Source: Ascaphus truei (Eukaryota > Chordata > Amphibia > Anura > Ascaphidae). Taken from it: a stretch of 64,000 nt of DNA. The stretch covers positions 142,158,563 through 142,222,562 of the forward strand of contig CM071570.1 of NCBI GenBank assembly GCA_036426205.1, read 5' to 3'. The translations under genes and the position numbers were made by a program. The notes below the pieces were generated by a model. It searched no databases. It saw only the letters and a program-made list of their open reading frames with translations, and was not told where the DNA came from. Below, piece by piece: positions 1 to 12,305 of this stretch (its first letter is position 1; each line of letters opens with the position of its first letter).

Positions 1-810
1 TGCTGATCTCAGCAGCGCCTCCATTTGTAACACCTGTTCCCCAACCCTAAGTGAGATCATCCGGCTACCTGGTGTGCTGGTGCGGTACATACCTGTTTGG
101 CTGGAAAAGGGGGCTCTGAGTGCTCCACGGTGTTGTGGGGAGATATCAGGACAGGTTTTCAGGGTGGTTCATCTCTGCTTGCATCGCCTCCGGCCAGTGA
201 GGATCCTGAGATGACTAGGATGGTCCATGTTGACACTTCTTAGTAGCCCAGTCATTTAGCCACACAGAGATGGTTCAACTGATATTTATTGTAATCAGCC
301 AGAAGTCACAGCCTTGCCTTTTGTATAAGGCCTTCCACGCCCCATCCAGCTCCTTATCCTTGATGGTGCAAAAGACACACACACACTCCCACTCCTCAGG
401 GGGAGGGGAGACAGACTCCTGACTTATGGGAGAGTGTCAGTATATACCATGGGGATGGGCTTGTAACCCTGCCCCATAACACGGCAGGTCTGATACTGAT
501 CGGCATCACATTAATTGCATGTGACCCAACCAGTATCCTCCCCAGGATGACACTCCTCAGGTTGTTGCTAGGCTCGCCCCTGGATACAGTAACTATGCAT
601 CCAGGCTGCAATAACAAGCTAGGCCTTCATGAGAGAATTTACCATTCACAGTGCCTGTACCTACCAGGACTTATATTGTGAAGGCCCAACAGAAGGATAA
701 CGGCCTGAGGCTATGCTATAGGTGTAAGACACCTCCCAGCACTGGAATGTGCCTTGTGGCAGAAGATTGCTTTGTGAATATGGCCCTTTATGTGCAACAG
801 TGAGCATGAC
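1..810 (-). repeat. possible LTR relic, minus orientation
   Basis: No gene is seen. The start (agcagcgcctcc) and an AATAAA-type signal read on the minus strand near 270-290 resemble the layout of 24500-24860 and 42460-42960. All three look like relics of one LTR family in minus orientation. No terminal TG...CA pair or target duplication was found, so this is tentative. A short (AC)n run lies at about 372-384. Confidence 0.25.
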
Positions 811-2035
811 TGAGATGTGTACAGTACATTTTTATTATTTATAACACTTGTAGATACCCACAAAGTGCTCATATATACTCACCTATTGCTATTATATTTA
901 ATTTATATATTTAGTTTATTTATATACTCCACTTCTGTGTACAGTATGTCTTGTGATGTCACTATAGGGGATAGAAGGGTATATATAGCTCCATCCAATT
1001 CTCTTGAAACAGGTTCCTCAGAGTTCAGACTGAAGCCTCACCATGAGTACTATAAATAGAAGTGTATATGTGTGTGTTTTAAGGATGTCCTGTCACCATT
1101 TATTGTTTTCAGTTAAGGAACGTGCCCTACTGTATATAGTTAGAGCCCATAGTAATGGCATGAGATTGTTCTCTGGCCAGAAGAAAAGCATGTGCTCAGT
1201 GTGGAAGCTCCAGAGCTTAATCGGATTGGCCCCACCGGAAGGTGTAAAGTAAACTTCCGATCCAAGAATTATAGACTAAATGCTGTGCACCGAAACAGGA
1301 TAGTCATCAGATAATAGTATTTTCCAAAATAACAAAGGGGTTCCTAGCACTCAAAACGAATAGAGGAGATTTGGATATGCCCCAAAAAACTTTTATATAG
1401 CAAAACAGCGCATAGCATAAATGACACAATATCAAAAAGAAATATGCTGATACATAAAAGGACACAGTCCTAAATGTGAACATACACATAATAGAGAGGT
1501 GGGTGGGTTTCGGGGGGTAAACCACTTCGTGCAATGCAGAAAATTGCAAATCTAAACAATACTTAGGGAAATAAGCATAAGTACCTCCGCAGTGTATGTG
1601 TGAGAGTTACCAGGAGAAGAAACACGGAGTAACCATATTGTTTGACACCTGTTAATGTTTGAAGTGAAGTCTGTCTGTTCTGTGGCAAACATTACAAACG
1701 GCTGTGAATAAAGCTCTGGTTTGTACTATAAAAGTTCCTGGCTCCCATCATTATTCTATCTGCATCTCCATGCCAAGCCAGCACCCTGAAAAGTTATGAG
1801 TGACTGAGCACAGCCATGTGTATGTATCAAACTCAATGTAAACGCATTTGAGCCGGGCAAGGAGGGTTACATATATATGTAGTCCTGTTTCCCCCCTAGA
1901 TTAACCTGCTACTGCCTGGAACTTAATAGGACTTACATAGCAGATACACTATGAGGTAAAAGACAGGTACTATGGAACATACCAAGTTACACACACACAT
2001 TATATATATATATGTGTGTTATCTTTTTTAATGAT
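811..2035. other. no gene recognised
   Basis: AT-rich sequence with short open frames only, none with a recognisable domain. The stretch at about 1310-1560 has the texture of an old interspersed repeat but no diagnostic end could be found. Confidence 0.5.
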
Positions 2036-2059
2036 TTCTCTCTGTACCCTTTATTCATT

Positions 2060-2064
<5 letters not shown>

Positions 2065-2114
<50 letters not shown>

Positions 2115-2155
2115 TCCTCCTCCTCCTCCCTCTCTTCCTCTCTTCCTCTGCTTGT
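2065..2155. repeat. (TC)n / (TCC)n microsatellite
   Basis: About 46 bases of uninterrupted CT dinucleotide, followed by TCC triplets and degraded CTCTTCC. Any frame through it (Ser-Leu repeats) is not a gene. Confidence 0.95.
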
Positions 2156-2873
2156 TGCCGCGAGATGAAGGCAAGTGAAGCGAGGCGCTACTTTAAAGGG
2201 AAATACAGCAAGAGCACTTGTTCTCAAGATGTTGCCTCCTGAAGTGAAATGAAAACAAGGTTTAGTCCCATGTTCCAGTCAGGCACGCAGGGCTGAGCCG
2301 AGGTTCGGAATAATCTGAATTTTCAATCAAATTTACCCTCTGTACAATTGGAAGTTTGAAATGTGGGGTAGCTGAGACGTCATGGGGTCAGGCACTTCAG
2401 AGACCCCAGGACATAATGGCTATATCATTGACTTTGTCGTGATCATTTGATCGTGAGGTGTTAGCTGGGCTGTTGCACTCTGGTGCCTTGGGCCCTCCAG
2501 CACTGAAAGGCTTACAGCCCATTTTAAAGTTCACAAAATGATGATTAGCATTATATCATTGTAAGTATATAAATCTAATGGGGCAACAAAACATTTTGTA
2601 AATATGTAGATTTTCAGATGTTTTCAACTTTTGAAGGTAGGTCATGACTTACAGTATGTATATCATGGTGCATAGAGTCCTAAAACAAGTCTATCCAATT
2701 CCGCATACAGTACCTGTATTACAAAATGTACAAATTATGTGTTTGTTCTATACTTTGTAGCTACATTGGCCTCCTACATTTTTCTCACAATGAAAGTTAC
2801 AGTAGGTGAAACAGACATGGTGTGACATAATCCACATGATAACAAGTAACTCTGTAACTTCTCCCCCCCTTAC

Positions 2874-3023
2874 CACTTACATTGTAAACTCTTCGGGCAG
2901 GGACTTCTTTTCCTATTCTTTTATGTTTCAAGCGCTTCTGCCTATTATGTTATAATATGATGTCACGTGTATTGTAAAGCGCTATGTACCAGGATGGCGC
3001 TATATAAATAAAGATATACATAC
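2874..3023 (+). mobile_element. 5'-truncated L2-like LINE 3' tail
   Basis: The block 'attgtaaactcttcgggcag' followed by '...gtaaagcgctatgtacc' and '...ggcgctatataaataaag' matches, in order, the 3' end of the long LINE at 25.2-29.0 kb (positions 28825-28985). This is a dead, 5'-truncated copy with only the terminal ~150 bp. Confidence 0.75.
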
Positions 3024-5430
3024 AAGCTTGCCCCTCGAGCGTTTAAAGGGTTAATAATATAAATCAGTGCAAAAAAAAACAAACGATTTTTGGGATGTCT
3101 GTTGAAAGAAAAATGACAGTTGGATTTGTGATTGAAATTAATTGGTACGGTTTTAGACATCATGTCTACTTTTCTGTAATACAAAAGTTTAGAAACAATG
3201 AATCCCGAGGTGCAGTGTGTTTCTTGCTGCTTTTCTTTCCCATTAGCCTCAGTATTCTCATTCTATTCCCTCCCCTATCTCGCTCTTCATAGTCTAGGTT
3301 CCAGTCTAATTAAAAAAACACTACATCATAGTTAAATAAAACTGTACCCAGGATTACCGTGATTTCCATATGCAGATTCATCTGCACTGACATCCCTTTC
3401 TCTTTCCTTCTCCCTCTCTCTGTCTCTCCCCATCTCTCCGGGCATAGTGAGTGCCTTCCGATAGCCACCTTCCTAATTTTCACATACATGCCTACAATCA
3501 AATGAATCTCGACAGAAAAGAAAATAGATAAATGCATCTTCTGCTCGGTAAAGACATACTGCATCTTCTTTGCAATGCTGTATTTTTCTCCCTCTCATTA
3601 ACTTCTTCAATCTGTGGAACCTACCTTGAAGATGAAGACAAAACAGCATGCAGTGGCCAACATATATTTTCTGATTTTGCTCTACAGAAAAAGGGAAACC
3701 ACGTATTTTGAAATCATTTTTTTACATTTTAGTTAACATGGCAGCATACTGTTCTTACAGCATATCAACATGGTTTGTCTTGGACCTCTTGCTGACCTGC
3801 GGAGCATAAGAAATATCTCATCTTCTCTAATGGTGACCCCGAGGTAAGAGAATTGCATCAGCTCGTTTATGTAGTCATAATATTATCAAGCTTTTTTCTA
3901 CATGTTCATTTTCAGACCAGCACTTTAGGTCAATAATAGCAGGCAGGCAAAATGGGTTTGTTTCTACAGGGATGAAAGGTACACCAATAAAACAGCAGCA
4001 AACGTGTGTTGCGTGCTCACACATCAGAAGGTTACCGCAGTTACTTTAGCAATAATCTTTTATTCGGTTTGCACCTGACATAATATTTCGGTTAAGAAAG
4101 TCCTTCAACAGTGCCGTTGTCAACCCTTTGTGAAAGATTTAGAAGCTAAGAGCTTTAACTGAAGCGGCATGTGTGTTTTAGCTTGCATGTAAATATTTGA
4201 ACTTTGATTAAAACAGTAGTTTCTCGCAATGAAGCAATTAATGTTACAAAATTAAGTGCAATATTTAATTTGGCTGTTGTGAAGCAAAAGAATAAGGCAA
4301 TAATTTTGATTGTAATATTCAGTCTCAAGATGTTCACTATTATAATTGGGTTAAAAAAAGATGCTGTACTTATTATTTAGAAATTCTAATTTCACAATGA
4401 AGCACTGACAATAAGCTCAGCCTGTGAATTATTCACATCTTTAATTTGCTCACTTAATGACAGTGTTCTGTAATCAGTGAGCAGAGACGGCTTCCCATGC
4501 ATTATGTATGATGCTCAGGACTTAAATGCAGGACATTATGAAACTCTCAGTGGTTCGGTAATTAGTTTTCCACAAGCCGGTACTTAGATATTAAAGTACT
4601 GGAACGCATATTTCAAACAAACTGTACGCTGTAACTAATGATGTTTTATCCCCAGACAGCTCTGTTCCAATATTTTTTTTTTTCCTAAAGAAATACTTGT
4701 GGCTCCTAGGAAAATAAAGATAAGTATTAAACACAGATTTAAGGAAACTACAGTTACCCTTTTGTTCCCCATTAACTTTATGGCACAATGACTGGCATTC
4801 ACTAAGCCAAGATGCAGGGTGTCACACACCAGCGTTAACAGTCACTGACTTTTTTTTAGTGGCTTTTTACAGTAATTGCTGCATATTTACTAATAAGTGC
4901 CTTACAACTCAAACCGAATCACTGTAACTTGTTGAGCACTGCCTCATCTATCATTTTAAGTTAAGCCTGAAAGAAAACGGTGTGACAAGTGTATTGTATA
5001 TTCTGTGGCATTTGTGAGGAACTTAGGCTTTTGGGCCTAAATTTAAAAAGCTAACAAACATATCAAAATCTATTAAATCAAACAAAAGACAAGTCAAATA
5101 AGAGGTCTATGTATCAAGAAGGGATTTCTGGGCTGATGCGTAAAAGAAAGTATTATTTTTTTCCTGTCTGAAAACACAACATACTGTATTTAGTAATTAT
5201 ATTTCTACTGTTGTAAAAGTTGGCGCATGCTGTGCTAGTATAGTGCACCCCAAAAAAGAGTCTTATGCCACTTTTAAGTTGACGGAAAAAAAACAACACA
5301 GAAAACTTTCCAGAAAAGTAAAGCAAGCCACACATTTCTTAATACATAAGCCGACGCCAATTTGCGTCACAGACAGACACAAACATACCTTAACATGGCG
5401 CAACTCAGATTAATAGATAGATGCTATTTA
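3024..5430. other. no gene recognised
   Basis: Unique AT-rich DNA. Open frames here are short, start at random ATGs and show no domain. The stretch at about 4385-4500 (homeodomain-type ATTA motifs, low CpG, balanced composition) could be a conserved noncoding element, which sequence alone cannot decide. Confidence 0.5.
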
Positions 5431-5459
5431 GCGCAGGTATATACACACAAAATGGGACA

Positions 5460-5860
5460 TTTGGTCACAGCCTTCTCACTGCGACGAAGTCTCTGCCGGT
5501 GTTTGGCTGCAGAGTGACCCTTCACCGCAGCTTCCAGCTGCTTCACCAAGGTAAATTAATTTTAGGGTTCATTTAGCGGTTCGGGTAAGGGATTGACGAT
5601 ATTGGTTTTAGTGTAAGGGGTTAAGTTTTTAGAGTAGGGGATTGGGTCAAGGGGCTTAGGTTAGGGTTTTTGGGCAAGGGGTTAAGCTGATTGGGGTAGG
5701 GGATTAGGGTAAAGTTTTTAGGGTAAGGGGTTAAGGTTTTAGGGTAGAGAGTAGCGTTAGTATTAGAGGTTAAGATTAAGGGTTAGGCGGCAAAGTGAGT
5801 AGCAGCTAAACGCTGGCGGAGAACAATCTGTGCACCTAAATTTTACCTTTGATACATACT
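5460..5860. mobile_element. TIR element around TTAGGG-like block
   Basis: Imperfect terminal inverted repeats (left about 5465-5530, 'tctctgccggtgtttggctg'; right about 5790-5845, reverse complement 'tctccgccagcgtttagctg') enclose 5565-5800. That core is a degenerate minisatellite of TTAGGG/TTAAGGGG-like units on the + strand. This looks like a non-autonomous DNA transposon with a telomere-like core. The family and exact ends are not resolved. Confidence 0.5.
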
Positions 5861-7640
5861 GTAGAGCCCTTAGTGTTTAGGCAGAGTCCCTCATTACGAC
5901 CAAAGCGCAATAATGGCAATGACATACATGCTGGTTTTTAATGGCATGTGATTGGTGCCCTAAAAAATCTACAGTATGACTACTTTGAAAAATATATTTT
6001 TAAATGTGCGTGTTTCCATGCTAACGAATCACTTTGGAGGGTTTTCTTAATCGTTATCTAATTTCTCTGTGATAGAAGTGTTTGTGGAACCTAACATTAT
6101 CAGATGGGACTTTTTCCCCCCTCTGTTGCTTTAAAGTAATTTTGGCGCCATTGTTAGCTGGAAAGATAAAAGTGTATAACACCAGGTATCTCATGCATTT
6201 TATTTAACTGGGCCTGGTAGAAATAAAAAAAAATCCCCTTTCACTTGACATACATTTTTACTTCAAATCTGATTATTGATAAATAGTTATGTATTTATTA
6301 GCAAGATAAAGTACCTACTGTATATATCCTTTATCTCTGTCCTTACATAGGGTGCTCAATTCACTTGCAATGTTAAAAGGCCTTACAAATGAACTTGTCA
6401 CCCAGAAGTAGAGATATATAACTCTAAAACTTGTATTAATTATTTGTTTTTGTAGTCTAAAGTCTCTGGTCAATATTCAATATGTTTTTAATTAAACTTC
6501 TTGTTGCATGAGAATATTGCATTTACATTCCATTGCATTTTTTTGTTGTTGTGTTTTTTTTAAATTGCATTTAAGTTCCATTTACTTAAATAGGGGCCTC
6601 CAAGTGCACCACCCACTTAAATGTGCATCTCCCCCCAATAATGCCTATTTTGAAAGTGAGCTCCATGTGATATCCTTTGAAGCAGATTACAAGCATATAT
6701 TGGTTCCCCCCAGCTATTTTAAATGTTATTACTATTGAAATGGCCCTAAACCTGCAGTAGCGTGTCCATGTGGCAACTTCAGCACTTTTATTCTCACCTT
6801 CTCCACTCCACCAGGCAGCACTGAGCTGATTTTGATGCATACTACAAAAGATCTTATCAGAAATAATGTGTTATCTTAATCTTCCCAGATACTTTGAGGT
6901 TTACCAATGTCACTAACTGAGAGAAGCTTTGCAGCCATAATTATTTAGGCATAAAAACGCAAACAATTCAGTTATCCTCACTTGTTCAGACTTATGCAAT
7001 ATCACTTTGCAACTTTATTTTTTATTACATATAAAGCAACAAATTATAATTACAGGAGCATTTTTATTTTATTTTAGACTTTCCAAATATATGCTGTAAG
7101 ACGTATACTTTAATAACACTGCTTTTATTTTTAGCAATTAAATTATATATGTCAAATTCCTGTAACACTGAAAGGTTAAAACTCCAAGGTGGAGATACTC
7201 ATAAGCTCCGTTAAATCTGGCCCTTTTATGTGACGTTGCCAAATTAGGTGACCAACGTTAGTTTCCCATGATTTAATGGATATCCATAAAGCTAATTATA
7301 TGACAAATGAATGCTAGTTGAGCTACTCATTTGCATACAGCTATCCTCCACCTACAGTAATAGGCAGTAGCCCTTTTAGCCAAATGTGGCTAATTGGGCT
7401 TTTGCTCATTGAAACGCATTACAGCAAACACATCCAAAATTATAACATAGAAAAAAAACCATTACATCATATAAAAAATATCATTTTAATCCATTGATTG
7501 TCACTGTGGCTACATAATCCCTCAATGGGGGCCTAGATACCCACATTGGCAACCAATATAGAGACCATCCTCCCCATCCTCAGCAGCATCCTGAGATAAA
7601 TCCAATAAAGGGACGACGCCCAACCCTAAAAGAAATTTAA
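5861..7640. other. no gene recognised
   Basis: AT-rich unique sequence with no domain-bearing frame, structural RNA or clear repeat boundary. Confidence 0.5.
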
Positions 7641-7790
7641 CAATCCAAACCCGATGGCCAATAAAAATAAAAATCTCGAAAAACAACAAAAAACATCCAA
7701 ACCCGATGGCCAATAAAAATAAAAATCCCGAAAAGCAACAAAAAACATCCAAACCCGATGGCAAAGTTAAAAAAATAATAATACACAAAA
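7641..7790. repeat. tandem repeat, ~54-bp unit
   Basis: About 2.5 copies of a unit containing 'atccaaacccgatggccaat' then 'aaaaataaaaatc(t/c)cgaaaa(a/g)caacaaaaaac'. The third copy is partial and diverges after 'cccgatggc'. Minus-strand frames through it give repeated Gly-Phe-Gly-Cys-Phe patterns, which are artefacts of the repeat. Confidence 0.85.
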
Positions 7791-7964
7791 GCATTAAAAA
7801 GTAGTCCAAGCCCGCAGGCACAAAAATAAATAAAAACACACAAGGCCTTTTTTCAATCTGGTGCATCCTGGGTGGCTGTCGGTAGATCCTCAACTTGCCA
7901 CGAAGCCCTAGATCCTCTGCTGCTTAAAGAGTCGTCCCCAGTAATTATTTCTTCTTTTCTTCCT

Positions 7965-8215
7965 TGCTTTAAAGATAATTCGTTTATGTACCATGTGGTC
8001 CCTTCACTTTTACCTGAAAATTACTTCTCAAGAAAAAGTGAGGGAATCGCATGGTACATGAAGCAACCTGATTGGTTCATGTACCATGTGATTTCTTCCC
8101 TTTGAGATGGCATCTAATCGCAAAAAAAGGGAATGAATTACATGGTACATCAACGAATCAGGGTGGTTCATGTATCATGCGATTCCCTCACTTTTGCCTG
8201 AGAAGTCACCTAACA
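7965..8215. repeat. cluster of inverted repeats with catggtacat core
   Basis: The near-palindrome 'catggtacat' and its complement 'atgtaccatg' occur at least four times (about 7985, 8050, 8082, 8140), alternating with 'gattccctcactttt' and its complement 'aaaagtgagggaatcgc'. The segment could fold into nested hairpins. No TIR-bounded element was delimited. Confidence 0.7.
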
Positions 8216-8263
8216 CCAGTTATACCCAAAATCTAAAAAAAAACACGTTAGTTCACGCGTTAA

Positions 8264-8414
8264 GGCTGTGGCCATGCTAGCGCTGAGCACATGGCACTTG
8301 CCAAGTTTAGTTTCGGCAATTTAAATTGTCCCGTCCACGCTCACACGGTGCGCAGGCATGCACGCTCTTGGGATGACAAGCATGAGTGCGGTCAGCGCCA
8401 GCGAGGCCACAGCC
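8264..8414. mobile_element. Harbinger-like MITE, TAA target duplication
   Basis: A 151-bp element with ~24-bp terminal inverted repeats (left 'ggctgtggccatgctagcgc', right end complementary to 'ggctgtggcctcgctggcgc'), flanked by TAA at 8261-8263 and 8415-8417. A 3-bp TAA/TWA duplication is typical of PIF/Harbinger. It has no coding capacity, so it would depend on a transposase elsewhere. Confidence 0.7.
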
Positions 8415-8417
8415 TAA

Positions 8418-10735
8418 CTGTAACGGACTGCTGAGGATATGCGTTGAAGTGGTAGCCATCTCTTTTGCATATCAATAGCACTAACGTCCTTTAAAGTTAA
8501 CGGTAGGCTGTCGTTTCTTTAAGAAGGCTACTAATGCCTCTTTTAAGAAGCTTTGAAAATCCACATTAGCATTTAACGATACATTAAATGAAGTTAACAT
8601 ATAGTTAAGTATTTAACAGATTTCTGATGATCTACCCCAAAGTATTCACCAATGTGTTGTTCATGTAACAAATTCTCATAGAATAATACTCCACTATAGG
8701 AAGTGATAATTAGCAGCCAATTCCTAGGCCACAGCTATGTGAAACAAGTAAACTTCACTTGATCTCAAAACAGTATTGCACCTTTATGGGTACTTCCTCT
8801 ATGTAGTATTTTGGGTCGAGGTTGGATCCAGGCAGACCTACTGCATGTTAGTATTTATATATAACTCAAGAGATCTTTGTAAATTCAGCATATCTCACTT
8901 ACTATCTATAAACAGGATTTTCTGAAAACTCTACTTTTGTGTTGTTAGTTATTTGTAAGCTCATAATTGATTGCAAATTCAGCAATTCAGTATTAGGTAT
9001 GAATAATTTAGGAAATCTTTGCCATTTTCTGAAAATCATAGATTTCCAACAGTAGTCATTTTTGGGATCCCACTGTATGAAGTCAACGTCACTTTACATA
9101 CTAGATTATACACATATATATTTTATGTAGCTGCAACTTGTTGTCATGTTAAATTATACTTTTTGTATTTTACGTGAGAATGATATTTAATGTGATTTTT
9201 TACATTCGCATAAAGCACATGGGTCGATGAATTAAAACATTAGAGTTATCTGTGGCTAACACCAAGGAATCTGTGTATCAAGAAAGTAGTCTGTTTACAA
9301 AAATAGCATTTTTTCTTAGATAAATGTTTCAATGGTATATTTAAGTCCGAACTGTATGACCTTAGTCGAAATCAAAGGCATTTTATGTGGAGGTTAGAAG
9401 AAATGATGGAGTAGATGATTAGATACAAGTGTTGCTAGGTGGATGAAGTCAGAGTTGCATATGAAATAGGCAGAACAATATTTAGTAGTAAAAAAAGGAA
9501 AAGAGTGTGGAGTAATGATGAGGGAGTAGACAAACAGAGGATTTAAGGAAATGTAGTAGTTTACATTATTTGGTTAAAGCAGCAATGCACAATGCATAAT
9601 TCACGTTTTACCCACATTGTACAGTATGTACCAGTTGATAATGGCGCAGAGACATCACCATCTCAGGTTTAGGAGATGTTTTTTTTTCTAATTTACTGGT
9701 ATATTTTGGCATTTAGAATTGCTTGAGGCAGGAAATATAGGAAACTCCTATATCAATCAGTAACTGTTATACTGTAGGTGTAGTGACTGTCTAATTTGCT
9801 CACAGGCATGAAGCTAATGTACAGTCACTTACAGAAAATTGGCAAATTCCCTGCTCTGAAATAATAGTGATATTTCACACAGGAACCAAAGGACACACTC
9901 TCTAATAACTCAGGAAGCTTATTTGAAAGCATTATGAATACATTTTATGTTTTACAATGCCAGACAGTGCAAAAACACAAGGTTTGGGCAGACAACTGTC
10001 CCCTACAACAGATGTAAACATGTACTGTAAGCAGAAAGTATTCCCTTGAATACGATATGACGCTATCCATACATTTAATCTAGTAACCCTTAAACAGACA
10101 AATTGCTTGTTGAGAGCTGATATCTATCACCATCAAAGTATAATTGAGAGTTTGCCCTCGAGTCAGTTTATGTGGACACAGTAGACACATATGACCATAG
10201 GGCTGCTTTAGTGCCCAGTAACTTTATTTAAAGATATTACACCTCTAAAACACTCTAAAGAGTTAAAACATTCATCTCAGATGACCTGTTAGTGGTAAAA
10301 ACCTAAAGTTCTACAATATATTAAATTGTATTCCATGTATCATGTCCTACAATATCAAATCAAATACTATTAGAAGGATTGTGCACAAAATTCGAGGGCA
10401 CTTTACAAAGGGATTCTAATTATATACCTCTATGAAGGGAAAGACCGTTCTTCTCCTTCAAACGTGCTAAAAATATTGTCCATTCAATTGTTCATGCTGA
10501 TATACCTGCGATAAAACACAGCGTTTTTTGGTTATCAATTCCTAAATTCAGAAAACATTACACTTTAATTATTGTGGCAACTGCAAAATGCCATTATTAG
10601 AGGCTAAAATATCACATCTTTTCCTGTGATTCTTTTGAGGTCATTCACAGGCTAAAGTTCCCATTATACATTGTAAACACTAATTATGATTATCACAACA
10701 TAAAAATAAATTAAGAAAGGGGTGGTGGTAGGTAG
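8418..10735. other. no gene recognised
   Basis: AT-rich unique DNA. No open frame with a domain, no RNA gene and no delimitable transposon was seen. Confidence 0.5.
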
Positions 10736-10739
10736 GCAT

Positions 10740-11470
10740 TCTGTTGGAGATACGCCCATTACGTGACGTCATACGCGTGCGCGTGGTGCAACGTCATTGC
10801 CGATCGACGGGCTGCTAGGCGTGGAGACGAGGAACTGGTAACTCCTGCTCGTGCAGGCGTAACTCCCGTGTGGACTGAGAGACTCTGATCAAACACACAC
10901 ACAGTGGGGTTGTTTATCGCTAAGGACTCTCTGCTGCTCACGGAGGTACAACAACAACAGCCGTGAGATGATCTGCATGCCGGTGACCGATTACAGCAAC
11001 GGAGCCAATTAATACCTGGAGAGTGCAGAAGTACGCCTATTTGAGGGTTTCTCCACCATCGCCTATCCTGCCGACGGCCGTGTGGTAACTTGTGTATTGA
11101 TACACGAAATGCTTATGTGCTAATCCTTTGATGTACGCAGATTTATTACCCCTTTTAAACACTTAAAAGTTTTTTGATATACTTCACTATTGCGTTTTGC
11201 GCTTGTTTTTTGTCTTTTGTTTCTAGCTTGTGGGAGTGTCTGAGCCACTCCGTATATCCAGCAGCATACGCAAATTCACCAACGGTTATGTATGGTTATG
11301 TAATTTTATCACTTCCACATTAGGGTTGTGCTTGATTTTATTGTTTCTTACAAATTATCAAGGAGGGTAAAGTTAATCACTTGTATTCACCATTAGACAC
11401 CGTTCTAGTATCACAATTTGGTTATTTTTGGTTGCGCACTGTTCTTCTCTTTTTTCACCATTCTGGATAG
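10740..11470 (+). repeat. CpG-rich block plus T-rich 3' part, probable interspersed repeat
   Basis: 10740-11100 is much richer in CpG than its surroundings and contains a cAMP-response-type palindrome (tgacgtca, near 10765). It is followed by AT-rich sequence with 'gcgttttgcgcttgtttttt' (about 11193), a motif resembled at 52465. The composition resembles a retroelement promoter/UTR, but no protein or target duplication was found. Confidence 0.35.
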
Positions 11471-11544
11471 AGATCTTAGCTACACTATACTCCAAGGGCC
11501 TTAAAAAGGCAATCCATGCAATTTTGTAAAATGTTTTATACAGG

Positions 11545-11640
11545 ATTAAGCAGGGGGTCTCCGGAGATGAACCCCATTAATTTAAGTGCTGGGGACCCCC
11601 TGCTTCTGGAGGTAAATCTAGGGAAAAGTCTCCTTACCAG
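11545..11640. mobile_element. fragment of TIR MITE family (cf. 32371-32705)
   Basis: 'gcagggggtct' followed by 'ccattaattt...ctggggaccccctgcttc' matches the terminal repeat of the element at 32.4 kb. Only one end is present. Confidence 0.55.
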
Positions 11641-11734
11641 GAGACTGGACTCCTGACAGTTTCTTTTATCATTGCGCAAAAGAATGCACTTACTGTAAGT
11701 GTAAAAGTGCATTGCAATCTTCACTACTGTGTCT

Positions 11735-12300
11735 CTGTTGCCTCTCCCGCTTTTGGATGTCCAAGGAAAAGCAGAGGGAAATCATCCCTTCTACATCTGC
11801 TGTGATGTCTCTGCAAGTAAGTTAATCCTTGAGTATTTCAGAGAGACCTTGCCGGAAGGCAGATTTCAGGGCACCCTCATTCCAGTCAAAGTCCACACCC
11901 AATGTCCTGAATTCACCCAGGTAGCAGTCCACTGGGTGTTTCCCTTGCTGAATCTGCATAAGGGAGCCTCAGCAGTGGGTGCTCAACTTGGAGCATCGAA
12001 CACTCGAAAGCCTGGATAATGACCACTGAATCATCTAGGAGGGGATATCCCTGCCAGGGCCTTAGCAGCCAGGAGGGACAAGATTAACACCACTGAGAGC
12101 ATTGGGACATGGCGGATGGCTGCAAATCAAAGTTTATCTGGCAATGGTTCAGGAACCTCCTGCAGCCAGAGGGGGGAACCAGCATAATGTTCAGGGTTGG
12201 GGATAGTTGGTTCCTTGAGAAATATCAAAATCGGTGCAGCCTTTGCACTGTAAGTGCATGTGCTGAAGATGAACCAGCAGGAGATGGGGACAAGAAAGGG
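11735..12300 (-). pseudogene. Ty3/gypsy-type gag relic (C-terminal part)
   Basis: On the minus strand, about 12230-11740 translates with frame breaks into a Ty3/gypsy Gag capsid-like region: an 'RRFLNHCQINFDLQPS' segment, then 'QQGKHPVDCYLGEFRTLGV', then 'FDWNEGALKSAFRQGL', a TAA stop, and 'ISLCFSLDIQKRE'. The family normally has this order: fold start (FLNxC), Gln-Gly plus hydrophobic helix, WNExAL...F..GL, and L..LD..R. It forms one relic with 13121-13260, from which it is separated by the solo LTR. Stops and frameshifts show it is dead. No protease or RT follows on the minus strand. Confidence 0.65.
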
Positions 12301-12305
12301 CAGTG

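Noticed and set aside
5565..5800. True telomere or chromosome end
   Set aside because: Units are degenerate, only ~235 bp long, and enclosed by inverted repeats with unique DNA on both sides.
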